A stretch of DNA of 64,000 nucleotides from Amycolatopsis keratiniphila subsp. keratiniphila (GTDB taxonomy: Bacteria > Actinomycetota > Actinomycetes > Mycobacteriales > Pseudonocardiaceae). The DNA is taken from positions 1-64,000 of the forward strand of contig NZ_LQMT02000021.1 of assembly GCF_001620365.2 (NCBI RefSeq), in the 5' to 3' direction. The notes under the pieces were generated by a model. The model searched no databases, was not told the origin of the DNA, and was given only the letters and a program-made list of their open reading frames with translations. The position numbers and the translations under genes are program-made. Position 1 is the stretch's first letter, and every line of letters begins with the position of its first letter. Shown piece after piece: positions 50,299-58,136 of the stretch.

Positions 50299-53200
50299 AT
50301 GACACAGCACTCCCAAAGGGACCGGATCCCCGTGGAAGGTGGTGGCGGCCAGGTGGACGAAGCGACCCTGGAACGCCTGCTCGCGGCGGCTCGTGACCTC
50401 GGGGACGGCAACTTCCGGCGGCGGCTCGTGGCGCACGGCGACGGGCTCGCGGCCCAGCTCGCGGGCGCGTTCAACGACATCGCCGAACGGAACCAGCGAC
50501 TGGTGACCGAACTCCTGCGCGTCCGCGAGGCGGTCGGCAAGGAAGGCAGGCTGACCGAGCGCGTCGCGGCCGAGATCGGCCCCGGCGGCTGGGCCACCGC
50601 GGTCGACGTCGTCAACGGGCTGATCGAGGACGTGAGCAGGCCCACGGCCGAACTCAACCGCGTCCTCGGCGCGGTCGCCGAGGGCGATCTGTCCGAGCCG
50701 ATGCCACTGGAAGTCGGCGGACGGCCGCTGCAGGGTCAGTTCGCCGAGGTCGCGAAGACGGTCAACGGCCTGATCAAGCAGCTTTCGCGGTTCGCGACCG
50801 AGGTCACCAGAGTGGCCCGCGAGATCGCCACCGAGGGACGGCTCGGCGGCCAGGCCGAGGTCCCGGGCGTGGCGGGCACGTGGCGTGATCTCACCGACAA
50901 CGTCAACGTGATGGCCAGCAACCTGACCGACCAGGTGCGCAACATCGCCCAGGTGACCACCGCGGTGGCGCGGGGCGACCTGACCCAGAAGATCAACGTC
51001 GACGCGCGCGGCGAGATCCTGGAGCTCAAGAACACCGTCAACATCATGGTCGACCAGCTCTCGTCGTTCGCCGACGAAGTGACCAGGGTTTCGCGCGAGG
51101 TGGGTAGCGAGGGCCGTCTCGGCGGTCAGGCGCAGGTCCCCGGCGCGGCGGGTACGTGGCGCGACCTCACCGACTCGGTGAACCTGATGGCGGACAACCT
51201 GACCGACCAGGTCCGCAACATCGCCCAGGTGGCCACGGCGGTGGCGAAGGGCGACCTCTCGCAGAAGATCAACGTCGACGCCAAGGGCGAGATCCTCGAA
51301 CTCAAGAACACGCTCAACACGATGGTCGACCAGCTCTCGTCGTTCGCCGACGAAGTCACGCGCGTCGCGCGCGAGGTCGGCAGCGAAGGCCGGCTCGGCG
51401 GCCAGGCGCAGGTGCCCGGGGTCGCCGGGACGTGGCGCGGGCTCACCGACTCGGTGAACCAGATGGCCGACAACCTGACCGACCAGGTCCGCAACATCGC
51501 CCAGGTCACCACGGCGGTCGCGAAGGGCGACCTGACGCAGAAGATCACGGTCGACGCGCGTGGCGAGATCCTCGAACTGAAGACGACCGTCAACACGATG
51601 GTGGATCAGCTCTCGTCGTTCGCCGACGAGGTCACGCGCGTCGCGCGCGAGGTGGGCACGGAAGGTCAGCTGGGCGGCCAGGCGCAGGTGCCCGGGGTCG
51701 CCGGGACGTGGCGCGACCTCACCGGGTCGGTCAACTTCATGGCGAACAACCTCACCGCGCAGGTCCGCAACATCGCCCAGGTGGCGACCGCGGTGGCGAA
51801 GGGCGATCTGTCGCAGAAGATCGCCGTCGACGCCAAGGGCGAGATCCTCGAACTCAAGAACACGCTGAACACGATGGTGGATCAGCTCTCGTCGTTCGCC
51901 GACGAGGTCACCCGAGTGGCCCGCGAGGTCGGCAGCGACGGACGGCTCGGCGGTCAGGCGCAGGTGCCGGGCGTGGCCGGGACGTGGAAGGACCTGACCG
52001 ACAACGTCAACTTCATGGCGAAGAACCTGACCGACCAGGTCCGGAACATCGCCCAGGTCACCACCGCCGTCGCGAAGGGCGACCTGACGCAGAAGATCAT
52101 CGTCGACGCGCGCGGCGAGATCCTGGAGCTCAAGAACACCGTCAACATCATGGTCGACCAGCTTTCGGCGTTCGCCGACGAGGTCACCCGGGTGTCGCGC
52201 GAGGTCGGTACCGAAGGCAAGCTCGGCGGGCAGGCGCAGGTGCGCGGCGTCGCCGGGACCTGGAAGGACCTCACCGACAACGTCAACGTCATGGCCACCA
52301 ACCTCACCGACCAGGTGCGGAGCATCGCGACGGTGACGACGGCGGTGGCGAACGGCGACCTGTCGAAGAAGATCTCGATCGACGCGCAGGGCGAGGTCGC
52401 CGTCCTCGCCGAGACGATCAACAGCATGGTCGAGACGCTGCGCGCGTTCGCCGACGAGGTCACCCGTGTCGCCCGCGAGGTGGGTACGGAAGGCATCCTC
52501 GGCGGTCAGGCCCGGGTGCCGAACGTGGCGGGCACGTGGAAGGCGTTGACGGACAACGTGAACGTCATGGCCGACAACCTGACCGGCCAGGTCCGGAGCA
52601 TCGCGACGGTGACCACCGCGGTGGCGCAGGGCGATCTGTCGAAGAAGATCGACATCGACGCGCGCGGCGAGATCCTCGAACTCAAGACCACCATCAACAC
52701 GATGGTCGACCAGCTCTCGGCCTTCGCCTCCGAAGTCACCCGTGTCGCCCGCGAGGTGGGCACGGACGGCACGCTCGGTGGCCAGGCGGAGGTGCCCGGC
52801 GTCGCGGGCACGTGGTCGCGGCTGACCGAAAGCGTGAACCAGCTGGCCGGGAACCTGACCACCCAGGTGCGCGCGATCGCGCAGGTGGCCACCGCGGTGA
52901 CCGCCGGCGATCTGACCCGGCACATCACCGTCGACGCGTCCGGGGAGGTGGCCGAACTCAAGGACAACATCAACCAGATGATCGCGAACCTGAAGGAGAC
53001 CACCCGGGCGAACCGCGAGCAGGACTGGCTCAAGACCAACCTCGCGCGGCTGTCGGCGCTCATGCAGGGGCACCGCGACCTCGCGTCCGTGGCTTCGCTG
53101 ATCCTTTCCGAACTGACGCCGCTGGTGTCCGCGCAGCAGGGCGCGTTCTTCCTCGCCCGCGAGGACGAGCAGGAAGAGGTGGTCCTGGAGAGCATCGCCA

Positions 53201-54978
53201 CCTACGGGCTGGCGAAATCCCAGACCGGGCTGCGGTTCTCCCCCGGCGAATCGCTCATCGGGCAGGCCGCCGTCGACCGCCGCACGATACTGGTCCACGA
53301 AGCGCCGCCGGAGTACGCGCTCATCTCGTCGGGACTGGGTTCGGCCGCGCCGGTGAACGTGATCGTGCTGCCGGTGCTGTTCCAGGGCGAGGTGCTCGGT
53401 GTGCTGGAACTGGCGACCATCAACGCGTTCAGCACCGTGCACATCGACCTCCTGGAGCAGCTGAAGGAGACCATCGCGGTCAACGTCAGCACCATCCAGT
53501 CCAACTCGCGCACCGAGGCGCTGCTGACCGAATCCCAGCGCCTGGCACAGGAACTGCGCGCGCGGTCCGAGCAGTTGCAGGCGCAGCAACGGGAACTGCG
53601 CCGGTCCAACACGGATCTGGCGGAGAAGGCGGCGCTGCTGGCGCAGCAGAACCGCGACATCGAGGTCAAGAACAGCGAGATCGAGCAGGCGCGGCAGGAG
53701 CTCGAAGAGCGTGCCGGGCAGCTGACCATGGCGTCGCAGTACAAGTCCGAGTTCATGGCGAACATGTCGCACGAACTGCGGACCCCGCTCAACAGCGCGC
53801 TGATCCTCGCGAAACTGCTCTCGGAGAACCCGGACGGGAACCTGTCGGAGAAGCAGGTCCAGTTCGCGCGGACCATCTACTCGGCGGGCAGCGACCTGCA
53901 GCAGCTGATCAACGACATCCTCGACATGGCCAAGGTCGAGGCCGGGCACCTGGATCTGCAGATGTCCGACGTCACGCTGCCCGAGCTGGTCGAGTACGTC
54001 GAATCGATCTGCCGTCCGCTCACTTCGGACAAGGGCCTGGAGTTCGCCGTCCTGATCGACCCGCCGGTGCCGTCGTCGATCCACACCGACGAACACCGCG
54101 TGCAGCAGGTGCTGCGGAACCTGTTGTCCAACGCGGCGAAGTTCACCGACGAGGGCGGCGTGCGCCTGCACATCCGGATGGCCGACCCGGGCGAGGTCGA
54201 AGCCGACTCGCTCCGCAACGCCCCCGGCGTCCTCGCGTTCGCCGTGGAGGACACCGGGATCGGGATCGCGCCGGACAAACTCGCGATCATCTTCGACGCG
54301 TTCCGCCAGGCCGACGGCACCACCAGCCGCAAATACGGCGGCACCGGGCTGGGCCTGTCGATCAGCCAGCAGCTGACGGAACTGCTCGGCGGCGAACTGC
54401 GGGTGCGCAGCGATCCCGGCAAGGGCAGCACGTTCACCCTGTACCTGCCGGTGGGCGCGGCGAACCTGGTGGTCCCGACCTCCGCCGCGGCGAGCGGTGT
54501 CCCGTTGATCATGGCCGTGCCGCAGGTGATCCCGGTGCCGCCGTCGCAGCGGTTCCACGGCGAGAAGATCCTGATCGTCGACGACGACCTGCGCAACGTC
54601 TTCGCGCTGGCCGCCGTGCTGGAACGCAACGGCCTGGAGGTCATCTACGCCGAGACCGGCGTCGCGGGCATCCGGGCGCTGGAACGGCACGAGGACACCG
54701 CGCTCGTCCTGATGGACGTGATGATGCCCGAACTGGACGGCAACGCCACGATCACCGCGATCCGCGCCGAGGCCGCGCACGAAGACCTGCCCGTGATCGC
54801 CGTCACCGCGAAGGCGACCGCTGAGGACAAGGCGCGGACGCTCGCCTCGGGGGCGGACGACTACGTGACCAAGCCGGTCGACACGGACAAGCTGCTGGAC
54901 CTGATCGCGGCGCATCTGGAGGCGGATGCCGCTTCCAGCGGGCTCTCGCAGGCCGTGGCACCCGCCGAGTCGGACTGA
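50299..54978 (+). CDS. giant soluble hybrid histidine kinase with eight HAMP-type repeats (Nik1/Os-1-like)
   Basis: A 1559-residue kinase without membrane segments. Divergent HAMP-like units (about residues 20-177) precede eight 92-residue repeats (178-913), a GAF domain (about 915-1075), a coiled coil (about 1075-1145), HisKA with FMANMSHELRTP (His1158), HATPase (NLLSNAAKFT, EDTGIGIAP, GGTGLGLSI) and a REC domain with phospho-acceptor Asp1473 (LVLMDVMMPELDG). The repeats (LGGQAQVPGVAGTWKDLTDN, VNIMVDQLSAFADEVTRV) closely match those of fungal group III kinases. The ATG at 50299 follows GAGAGGG. It probably senses a cytoplasmic signal or osmotic state. Confidence 0.93.
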   Translation: MTQHSQRDRIPVEGGGGQVDEATLERLLAAARDLGDGNFRRRLVAHGDGLAAQLAGAFNDIAERNQRLVTELLRVREAVGKEGRLTERVAAEIGPGGWATAVDVVNGLIEDVSRPTAELNRVLGAVAEGDLSEPMPLEVGGRPLQGQFAEVAKTVNGLIKQLSRFATEVTRVAREIATEGRLGGQAEVPGVAGTWRDLTDNVNVMASNLTDQVRNIAQVTTAVARGDLTQKINVDARGEILELKNTVNIMVDQLSSFADEVTRVSREVGSEGRLGGQAQVPGAAGTWRDLTDSVNLMADNLTDQVRNIAQVATAVAKGDLSQKINVDAKGEILELKNTLNTMVDQLSSFADEVTRVAREVGSEGRLGGQAQVPGVAGTWRGLTDSVNQMADNLTDQVRNIAQVTTAVAKGDLTQKITVDARGEILELKTTVNTMVDQLSSFADEVTRVAREVGTEGQLGGQAQVPGVAGTWRDLTGSVNFMANNLTAQVRNIAQVATAVAKGDLSQKIAVDAKGEILELKNTLNTMVDQLSSFADEVTRVAREVGSDGRLGGQAQVPGVAGTWKDLTDNVNFMAKNLTDQVRNIAQVTTAVAKGDLTQKIIVDARGEILELKNTVNIMVDQLSAFADEVTRVSREVGTEGKLGGQAQVRGVAGTWKDLTDNVNVMATNLTDQVRSIATVTTAVANGDLSKKISIDAQGEVAVLAETINSMVETLRAFADEVTRVAREVGTEGILGGQARVPNVAGTWKALTDNVNVMADNLTGQVRSIATVTTAVAQGDLSKKIDIDARGEILELKTTINTMVDQLSAFASEVTRVAREVGTDGTLGGQAEVPGVAGTWSRLTESVNQLAGNLTTQVRAIAQVATAVTAGDLTRHITVDASGEVAELKDNINQMIANLKETTRANREQDWLKTNLARLSALMQGHRDLASVASLILSELTPLVSAQQGAFFLAREDEQEEVVLESIATYGLAKSQTGLRFSPGESLIGQAAVDRRTILVHEAPPEYALISSGLGSAAPVNVIVLPVLFQGEVLGVLELATINAFSTVHIDLLEQLKETIAVNVSTIQSNSRTEALLTESQRLAQELRARSEQLQAQQRELRRSNTDLAEKAALLAQQNRDIEVKNSEIEQARQELEERAGQLTMASQYKSEFMANMSHELRTPLNSALILAKLLSENPDGNLSEKQVQFARTIYSAGSDLQQLINDILDMAKVEAGHLDLQMSDVTLPELVEYVESICRPLTSDKGLEFAVLIDPPVPSSIHTDEHRVQQVLRNLLSNAAKFTDEGGVRLHIRMADPGEVEADSLRNAPGVLAFAVEDTGIGIAPDKLAIIFDAFRQADGTTSRKYGGTGLGLSISQQLTELLGGELRVRSDPGKGSTFTLYLPVGAANLVVPTSAAASGVPLIMAVPQVIPVPPSQRFHGEKILIVDDDLRNVFALAAVLERNGLEVIYAETGVAGIRALERHEDTALVLMDVMMPELDGNATITAIRAEAAHEDLPVIAVTAKATAEDKARTLASGADDYVTKPVDTDKLLDLIAAHLEADAASSGLSQAVAPAESD
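50830..53037 (+). repeat. eight tandem 276-bp coding repeats (HAMP units)
   Basis: The unit starting TEGRLGGQA at 50830 recurs at exact 276-bp spacing, eight times. Units 1-5 are very alike in DNA; units 6-8 drift, and the last breaks up near its end. No unit is shorter or longer than 92 codons as far as I can see, so length is under constraint. Such repeats can recombine and change copy number. Confidence 0.9.
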
Positions 54979-54980
54979 GC

Positions 54981-55039
54981 CGTGTCCTGAAGGCCCCCTT
55001 TGAGACGTTGGATGTCTCAAAGGGGGCCTTCAGGACACG
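54981..55039. repeat. 26-bp perfect inverted repeat after the hybrid kinase gene
   Basis: Positions 54981-55006 pair perfectly with 55014-55039 around GTTGGAT, starting 3 bp after the kinase stop. It separates the kinase from the convergent tRNA-Gly gene. Same architecture as the 3790 and 40626 elements, with a related CCTGAAGG word. Confidence 0.9.
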
Positions 55040-55063
55040 CGGACTTTCGCCCCAGGAACGAAA

Positions 55064-55093
55064 GAACCCGCAGGCCAGAGAGCCTGCGGGTTC
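55064..55093 (-). terminator. rho-independent terminator of tRNA-Gly
   Basis: A perfect 12-bp stem (55064-55075 with 55082-55093) and 6-nt loop, followed on the minus strand by TTTCGTT. It lies 14 bp past the tRNA-Gly CCA end. Confidence 0.8.
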
Positions 55094-55106
55094 GGATGTG
55101 GAGCTG

Positions 55107-55180
55107 TGGAGCGGGTGACGGGAATCGAACCCGCGTAGCTAGTTTGGAAGACTAGGGCTCTACCATTGAGCTACACCCGC
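55107..55180 (-). tRNA. tRNA-Gly (anticodon TCC)
   Basis: On the minus strand the cloverleaf has a 7-bp acceptor stem (GCGGGTG with CACCCGC), a D arm GCTC/GAGC, an anticodon stem CTAGT/ACTAG with loop CTTCCAA (anticodon TCC), and a T arm with TTCGATT. The discriminator is T and the CCA end is encoded. Confidence 0.95.
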
Positions 55181-55264
55181 GTGCCCCCGGAGTACCGGGT
55201 GCGAAAACAGCTTAGCGTGACCCGCTAGGCTGTGCGCACACCCCCCGGGAGATCCGGGAAGTAG

Positions 55265-55341
55265 CGGGATGTGGCGCAGCTTGGTAGCGCATCCGCTTTG
55301 GGAGCGGAGGGTCGCAGGTTCAAATCCTGTCATCCCGACCA
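55265..55341 (+). tRNA. tRNA-Pro (anticodon TGG)
   Basis: Acceptor stem CGGGATG with CATCCCG, anticodon stem TCCGC/GCGGA with loop TTTGGGA (anticodon TGG), T loop TTCAAAT, discriminator A and encoded CCA. It is divergent from tRNA-Gly; the 84 bp between them must hold both promoters. Confidence 0.96.
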
Positions 55342-55345
55342 GATG

Positions 55346-55372
55346 GGGCCGGACCTGCGGGTCCGGCCCTTT
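55346..55372 (+). terminator. rho-independent terminator of tRNA-Pro
   Basis: A 10-bp perfect stem (55346-55355 with 55360-55369), 4-nt loop and a following TTT, 4 bp past the tRNA-Pro end. Confidence 0.8.
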
Positions 55373-55402
55373 CGGTACCACCGCTCGGCGACGTCGGAGC
55401 GT

Positions 55403-55918
55403 TCAGTCCCACCACAGCACGACGGCCAGCCGGCGGCGGGCGGCTTCCTCGTAGAAGTCACGCAGGACGGTGTGTTCCCGAGCCAGCTGTCCGGCCAGAT
55501 CACCGCCCATCCCCAGCGCGCCCTTGCCCAGCTCGGCCTCGATCCGGTCCGGGTCCGACGGCACGACGGCACGGACCGCATCGGGTGTCACGGCACGCAA
55601 CGCTTCGGCGACGTCGTTTGCCTGCGGTGGCTCCAACGCCGTCACCGGGTGTTCCCAGATCGTGCCGGGGTGATCCCGGTACGCCGGGTTGACTTCTTCC
55701 TCACCGCCGAAGCAACGCCGCAGCCGCGCCAAGGTCCGGTCATCGGCCTCGGTCAGCGCCCAAGCCCGTTTCAAGGTGGCAGGCCACCAGTCCATGTCGA
55801 GGTAGTCCTCGACCGGGGTCGACGAGAAGGAGCAGAGTTCGTGTAGCGCGTCGACCGACCGGCGACACACGGCGAGCCGCGTGGCCGGGATCCGAGCGAG
55901 CTGCTGAGTCACCGCCAT
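55403..55918 (-). CDS. DUF1877 (YfbM-like) family protein
   Basis: A 171-residue soluble protein. The start AVTQQLARIPATRLAVCRRS and the middle EDYLDMDWWPATLKRAW with late LREFYEEAA-like sequence (VLRDFYEEAARRRL) are typical of DUF1877. The family function is unknown. The next gene upstream ends 13 bp from its start on the same strand, so the two may form an operon. Confidence 0.85.
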   Translation of the reverse strand: MAVTQQLARIPATRLAVCRRSVDALHELCSFSSTPVEDYLDMDWWPATLKRAWALTEADDRTLARLRRCFGGEEEVNPAYRDHPGTIWEHPVTALEPPQANDVAEALRAVTPDAVRAVVPSDPDRIEAELGKGALGMGGDLAGQLAREHTVLRDFYEEAARRRLAVVLWWD

Positions 55919-55931
55919 AGGTTCAGTGTGC

Positions 55932-56327
55932 TCAGTCCTGGGAGGGCCACAAACCCAGGAAGCTCCGGACGTCGTCGAAACCGTCCATCGCTCGTCCGTC
56001 CACGTCAGCCGGGTCCGCTTCCGCGCGGGAGGCCAGGGATTCGGCGAGTTTCACCGCCTCGTCGCCGAGCCGCCCGAAGCGGCGAGCGGTATGCCCCAAG
56101 CACAACCCGGCGAGCCCGAGCAAAGGGCTGCCCGGCTCGGCCCGTGTCCCCACCTCGACACACCAATGCTCGACGAACGCGTGGTCGTCGTCATTCAACG
56201 CGGTCCCGACCAGGGTGTCCGCCACCTCGCCTTCGAACGATCTGTCCCGCAGGGCACGCTCCAGCGTCTCCACGACCGCGGCGTGGGGTAACGCGGGCGG
56301 GTTCCGGAAGCTCCGATGCGTGTGCAC
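55932..56327 (-). CDS. small helical protein, possibly frameshifted at its 5' end
   Basis: The clear coding part (about 125 residues) runs LPHAAVVETLERALRDRSFE, then GLAGLCLGHTARRFGRLGDE, and resembles small HEAT-like immunity-type proteins. A GTG at 56327 would give 131 residues but has a weak ribosome site. In another frame an ATG at 56365 opens MADEYRELAGLALCTRIGAS, which reads like the natural N-terminus, and a single-base shift near 56295-56305 would join it to the downstream frame. The gene may therefore be broken or the sequence in error. The function is unknown. Confidence 0.6.
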   Translation of the reverse strand: MHTHRSFRNPPALPHAAVVETLERALRDRSFEGEVADTLVGTALNDDDHAFVEHWCVEVGTRAEPGSPLLGLAGLCLGHTARRFGRLGDEAVKLAESLASRAEADPADVDGRAMDGFDDVRSFLGLWPSQD

Positions 56328-56390
56328 AACGCGAGACCAGCCAGCTCGCGGTACTCGTCGGCCATCGCACGTCCGGGCAAGATGGCGATC

Positions 56391-56837
56391 ATGGAGATCC
56401 GCCACGCCGTCAGCACCGACGCCCCCGCCGTGACCGCGCTCCTCGCCGAGCTGGGCTACCCGGACAACACCGAGACCGACGTGCACGGCCGGCTCGAACG
56501 CTGGGCGCGGCATCCCGAAGGGGCCGCGTTCGTCGCCGAGTCGGACGGCACCGTGGTCGGTGTCATCGCGGTGGTCGCGATCCCGCTGCTCGAGCGACCG
56601 GGCTCCGGAGGCCGAATCGTCGCCTTGGTGGTGGACGAGACCCGGCGCGGAACCGGGATCGGCCGCGAGCTCGTCGCCGCGGCCGAAGCGGAGGCGCGGC
56701 GCCTGGGCTGCGACACCATGGAGGTCACCAGTTCCCGCCACCGGACCGGCGCGCACGCCTTCTACCGTGCGAGGGGTTACGAGGACCGCTGCGAACACAG
56801 CGCCAGGTTCATCCGACGGCTTGCTCCCGGATCGTGA
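56391..56837 (+). CDS. GNAT family N-acetyltransferase
   Basis: A 148-residue acetyl-CoA-dependent transferase. The acetyl-CoA loop is VDETRRGTGIGRELVAAAE (R-x-x-G-x-G), preceded by strand GGRIVALVV and followed by AHAFYRARGYED. The ATG at 56391 starts MEIRHAVSTDAPAVTALLAE, usual for the family; the ATG at 56382 is an alternative. It is divergent from the helical protein gene by a few bases. The substrate is unknown. Confidence 0.87.
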   Translation: MEIRHAVSTDAPAVTALLAELGYPDNTETDVHGRLERWARHPEGAAFVAESDGTVVGVIAVVAIPLLERPGSGGRIVALVVDETRRGTGIGRELVAAAEAEARRLGCDTMEVTSSRHRTGAHAFYRARGYEDRCEHSARFIRRLAPGS

Positions 56838-56879
56838 GAGGCCTAGGCCCGCCGCCACCCGCTTGCGAACATCGGCACC

Positions 56880-58046
56880 GTGACCGGCAGGCGGAGCGCC
56901 AGTGCCAGCGCGGTGCTCCGCGTGGTGCTGGACGAAGGGGCGACAGCGCGCAGCACCATCGCGCGCCGCACCGGGCTCAGTGCCGCGGCCGTCACGGGGC
57001 ATGTGGCGGAGCTGCTGCGCCGCGGGTTCCTCATCGAGCTGCCGGAGGTCGCGGGCGCGGTCGGCAGGCCGTCCGTGCCACTGGACCTCGACACGGAGCG
57101 GTTCGTGGTGTGCGGAGCGCATGTCGCGGTCGACCATCTCACCGTCGGGCTGCTCGATCTGCGCGGGAAAGTGCTGGCACAACTGGAAACCCCGCATCAC
57201 GGCGCCGAGCCTGCCGTGCAGGTCGCGCAGATCGCGGAACTGCTCGACGACCTCCTCGTCGGGCACGCGCCGGATCGGACGCCACTGGGGCTGGGGGTGG
57301 CGACGGGCGGTTGGGTCGACGAAGCCTCGGGAACGGTGGTGGAGCACGGGTTGCTCGGCTGGCACGGGGTTCCGTTGCGCGATCTGCTCACGGAGGTCAC
57401 CGGTCTCGACGTCCGCGTCGACGGGCATTCCCGGGCGCTCATCCACGCCGAACGCCTGCTGGGGCAACCGAGAACGCGCCGCAGTGTGGTGCAGTTGTTC
57501 ACCGGCAACGTGGTCGACGCCGCCTTCGCCACCGGCGACACCGTCCATCATGGACCGCGTTCGGCGGCGGGCGCCGTCGCGCATCTGCGGGTGGACGACA
57601 GCGAGGAACCTTGCCGTTGCGGACGTTCCGGCTGTCTCGAAGCGACGGTGTCCGAGCGCACCGTCGCCCGTAAAGCCGCCGAAGCACGCATCATCGAAGA
57701 ACCGGATTTCGCCGAAGTGCTCCATTTGGCGAAATCGGGAAACAAAAGCGCCATCACTCTTTTCCATGAGCGCGCGAGAATCATCGGCCAGGCCGCCGCG
57801 TTGCTCTTCGACGTGCTGAATCCGGAAATCCTCATCGTGCTCGACCAGAGTGTACGCGACGTCGATGGGTGCCTTTCCACGATCCGGGACGAGGTCTCCC
57901 AGCGGTCCTGGATCTGCCAGGACGCGGAGAAAAACGTTGTGTCGTCGAGCTTTCCGGGCAACGAGCTGGCAACGGCGGGTGGGGCGGTCATGCTGAACGC
58001 CCTCTACGAAGATCCGCTTTTCGCCGACCTCGCCGACGCATCCTGA
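56880..58046 (+). CDS. ROK family transcriptional regulator
   Basis: A 388-residue protein. The N-terminal winged helix (TARSTIARRTGLSAAAVTGHVAELLRR) precedes a ROK kinase-like domain with LGLGVATGGWVDEASG, the zinc site CRCGRSGCLEATVS and the C-terminal GNELATAGGAVMLNAL. Sugar-kinase residues such as the family DG-(N/D) appear changed (RVDGHSRA in place of the usual VEND), so it is a regulator with an unclear ligand. It lies 90 bp before the organosulfur operon and may control it. The start is GTG. Confidence 0.88.
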   Translation: MTGRRSASASAVLRVVLDEGATARSTIARRTGLSAAAVTGHVAELLRRGFLIELPEVAGAVGRPSVPLDLDTERFVVCGAHVAVDHLTVGLLDLRGKVLAQLETPHHGAEPAVQVAQIAELLDDLLVGHAPDRTPLGLGVATGGWVDEASGTVVEHGLLGWHGVPLRDLLTEVTGLDVRVDGHSRALIHAERLLGQPRTRRSVVQLFTGNVVDAAFATGDTVHHGPRSAAGAVAHLRVDDSEEPCRCGRSGCLEATVSERTVARKAAEARIIEEPDFAEVLHLAKSGNKSAITLFHERARIIGQAAALLFDVLNPEILIVLDQSVRDVDGCLSTIRDEVSQRSWICQDAEKNVVSSSFPGNELATAGGAVMLNALYEDPLFADLADAS

Positions 58047-58090
58047 GTTACTTCACTAAATCGCAAAATTGACGCTCTCCGCCGGGCCCG

Positions 58091-58109
58091 CGTTGAATCT
58101 TCTTCAACG
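58091..58109. promoter_or_regulatory. CGTTGAA-N5-TTCAACG palindrome upstream of the organosulfur operon
   Basis: A 7-bp inverted repeat with 5-nt centre, 28 bp before the GTG of the first operon gene. It could be an operator for the ROK protein or a sulfur-status regulator. A possible promoter with AT-rich DNA (TTGACG near 58070) lies just upstream. Confidence 0.45.
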
Positions 58110-58136
58110 ACGCGAACCCGAACGAAAGAGCCCACC

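Noticed and set aside
50239..55020. A 1593-codon open frame antisense to the hybrid kinase, translating to His/Arg/Val-rich repeats
   Set aside because: It mirrors the sense repeats in very GC-rich DNA, has no domain signatures and no ribosome site, and it overlaps a kinase with intact motifs.
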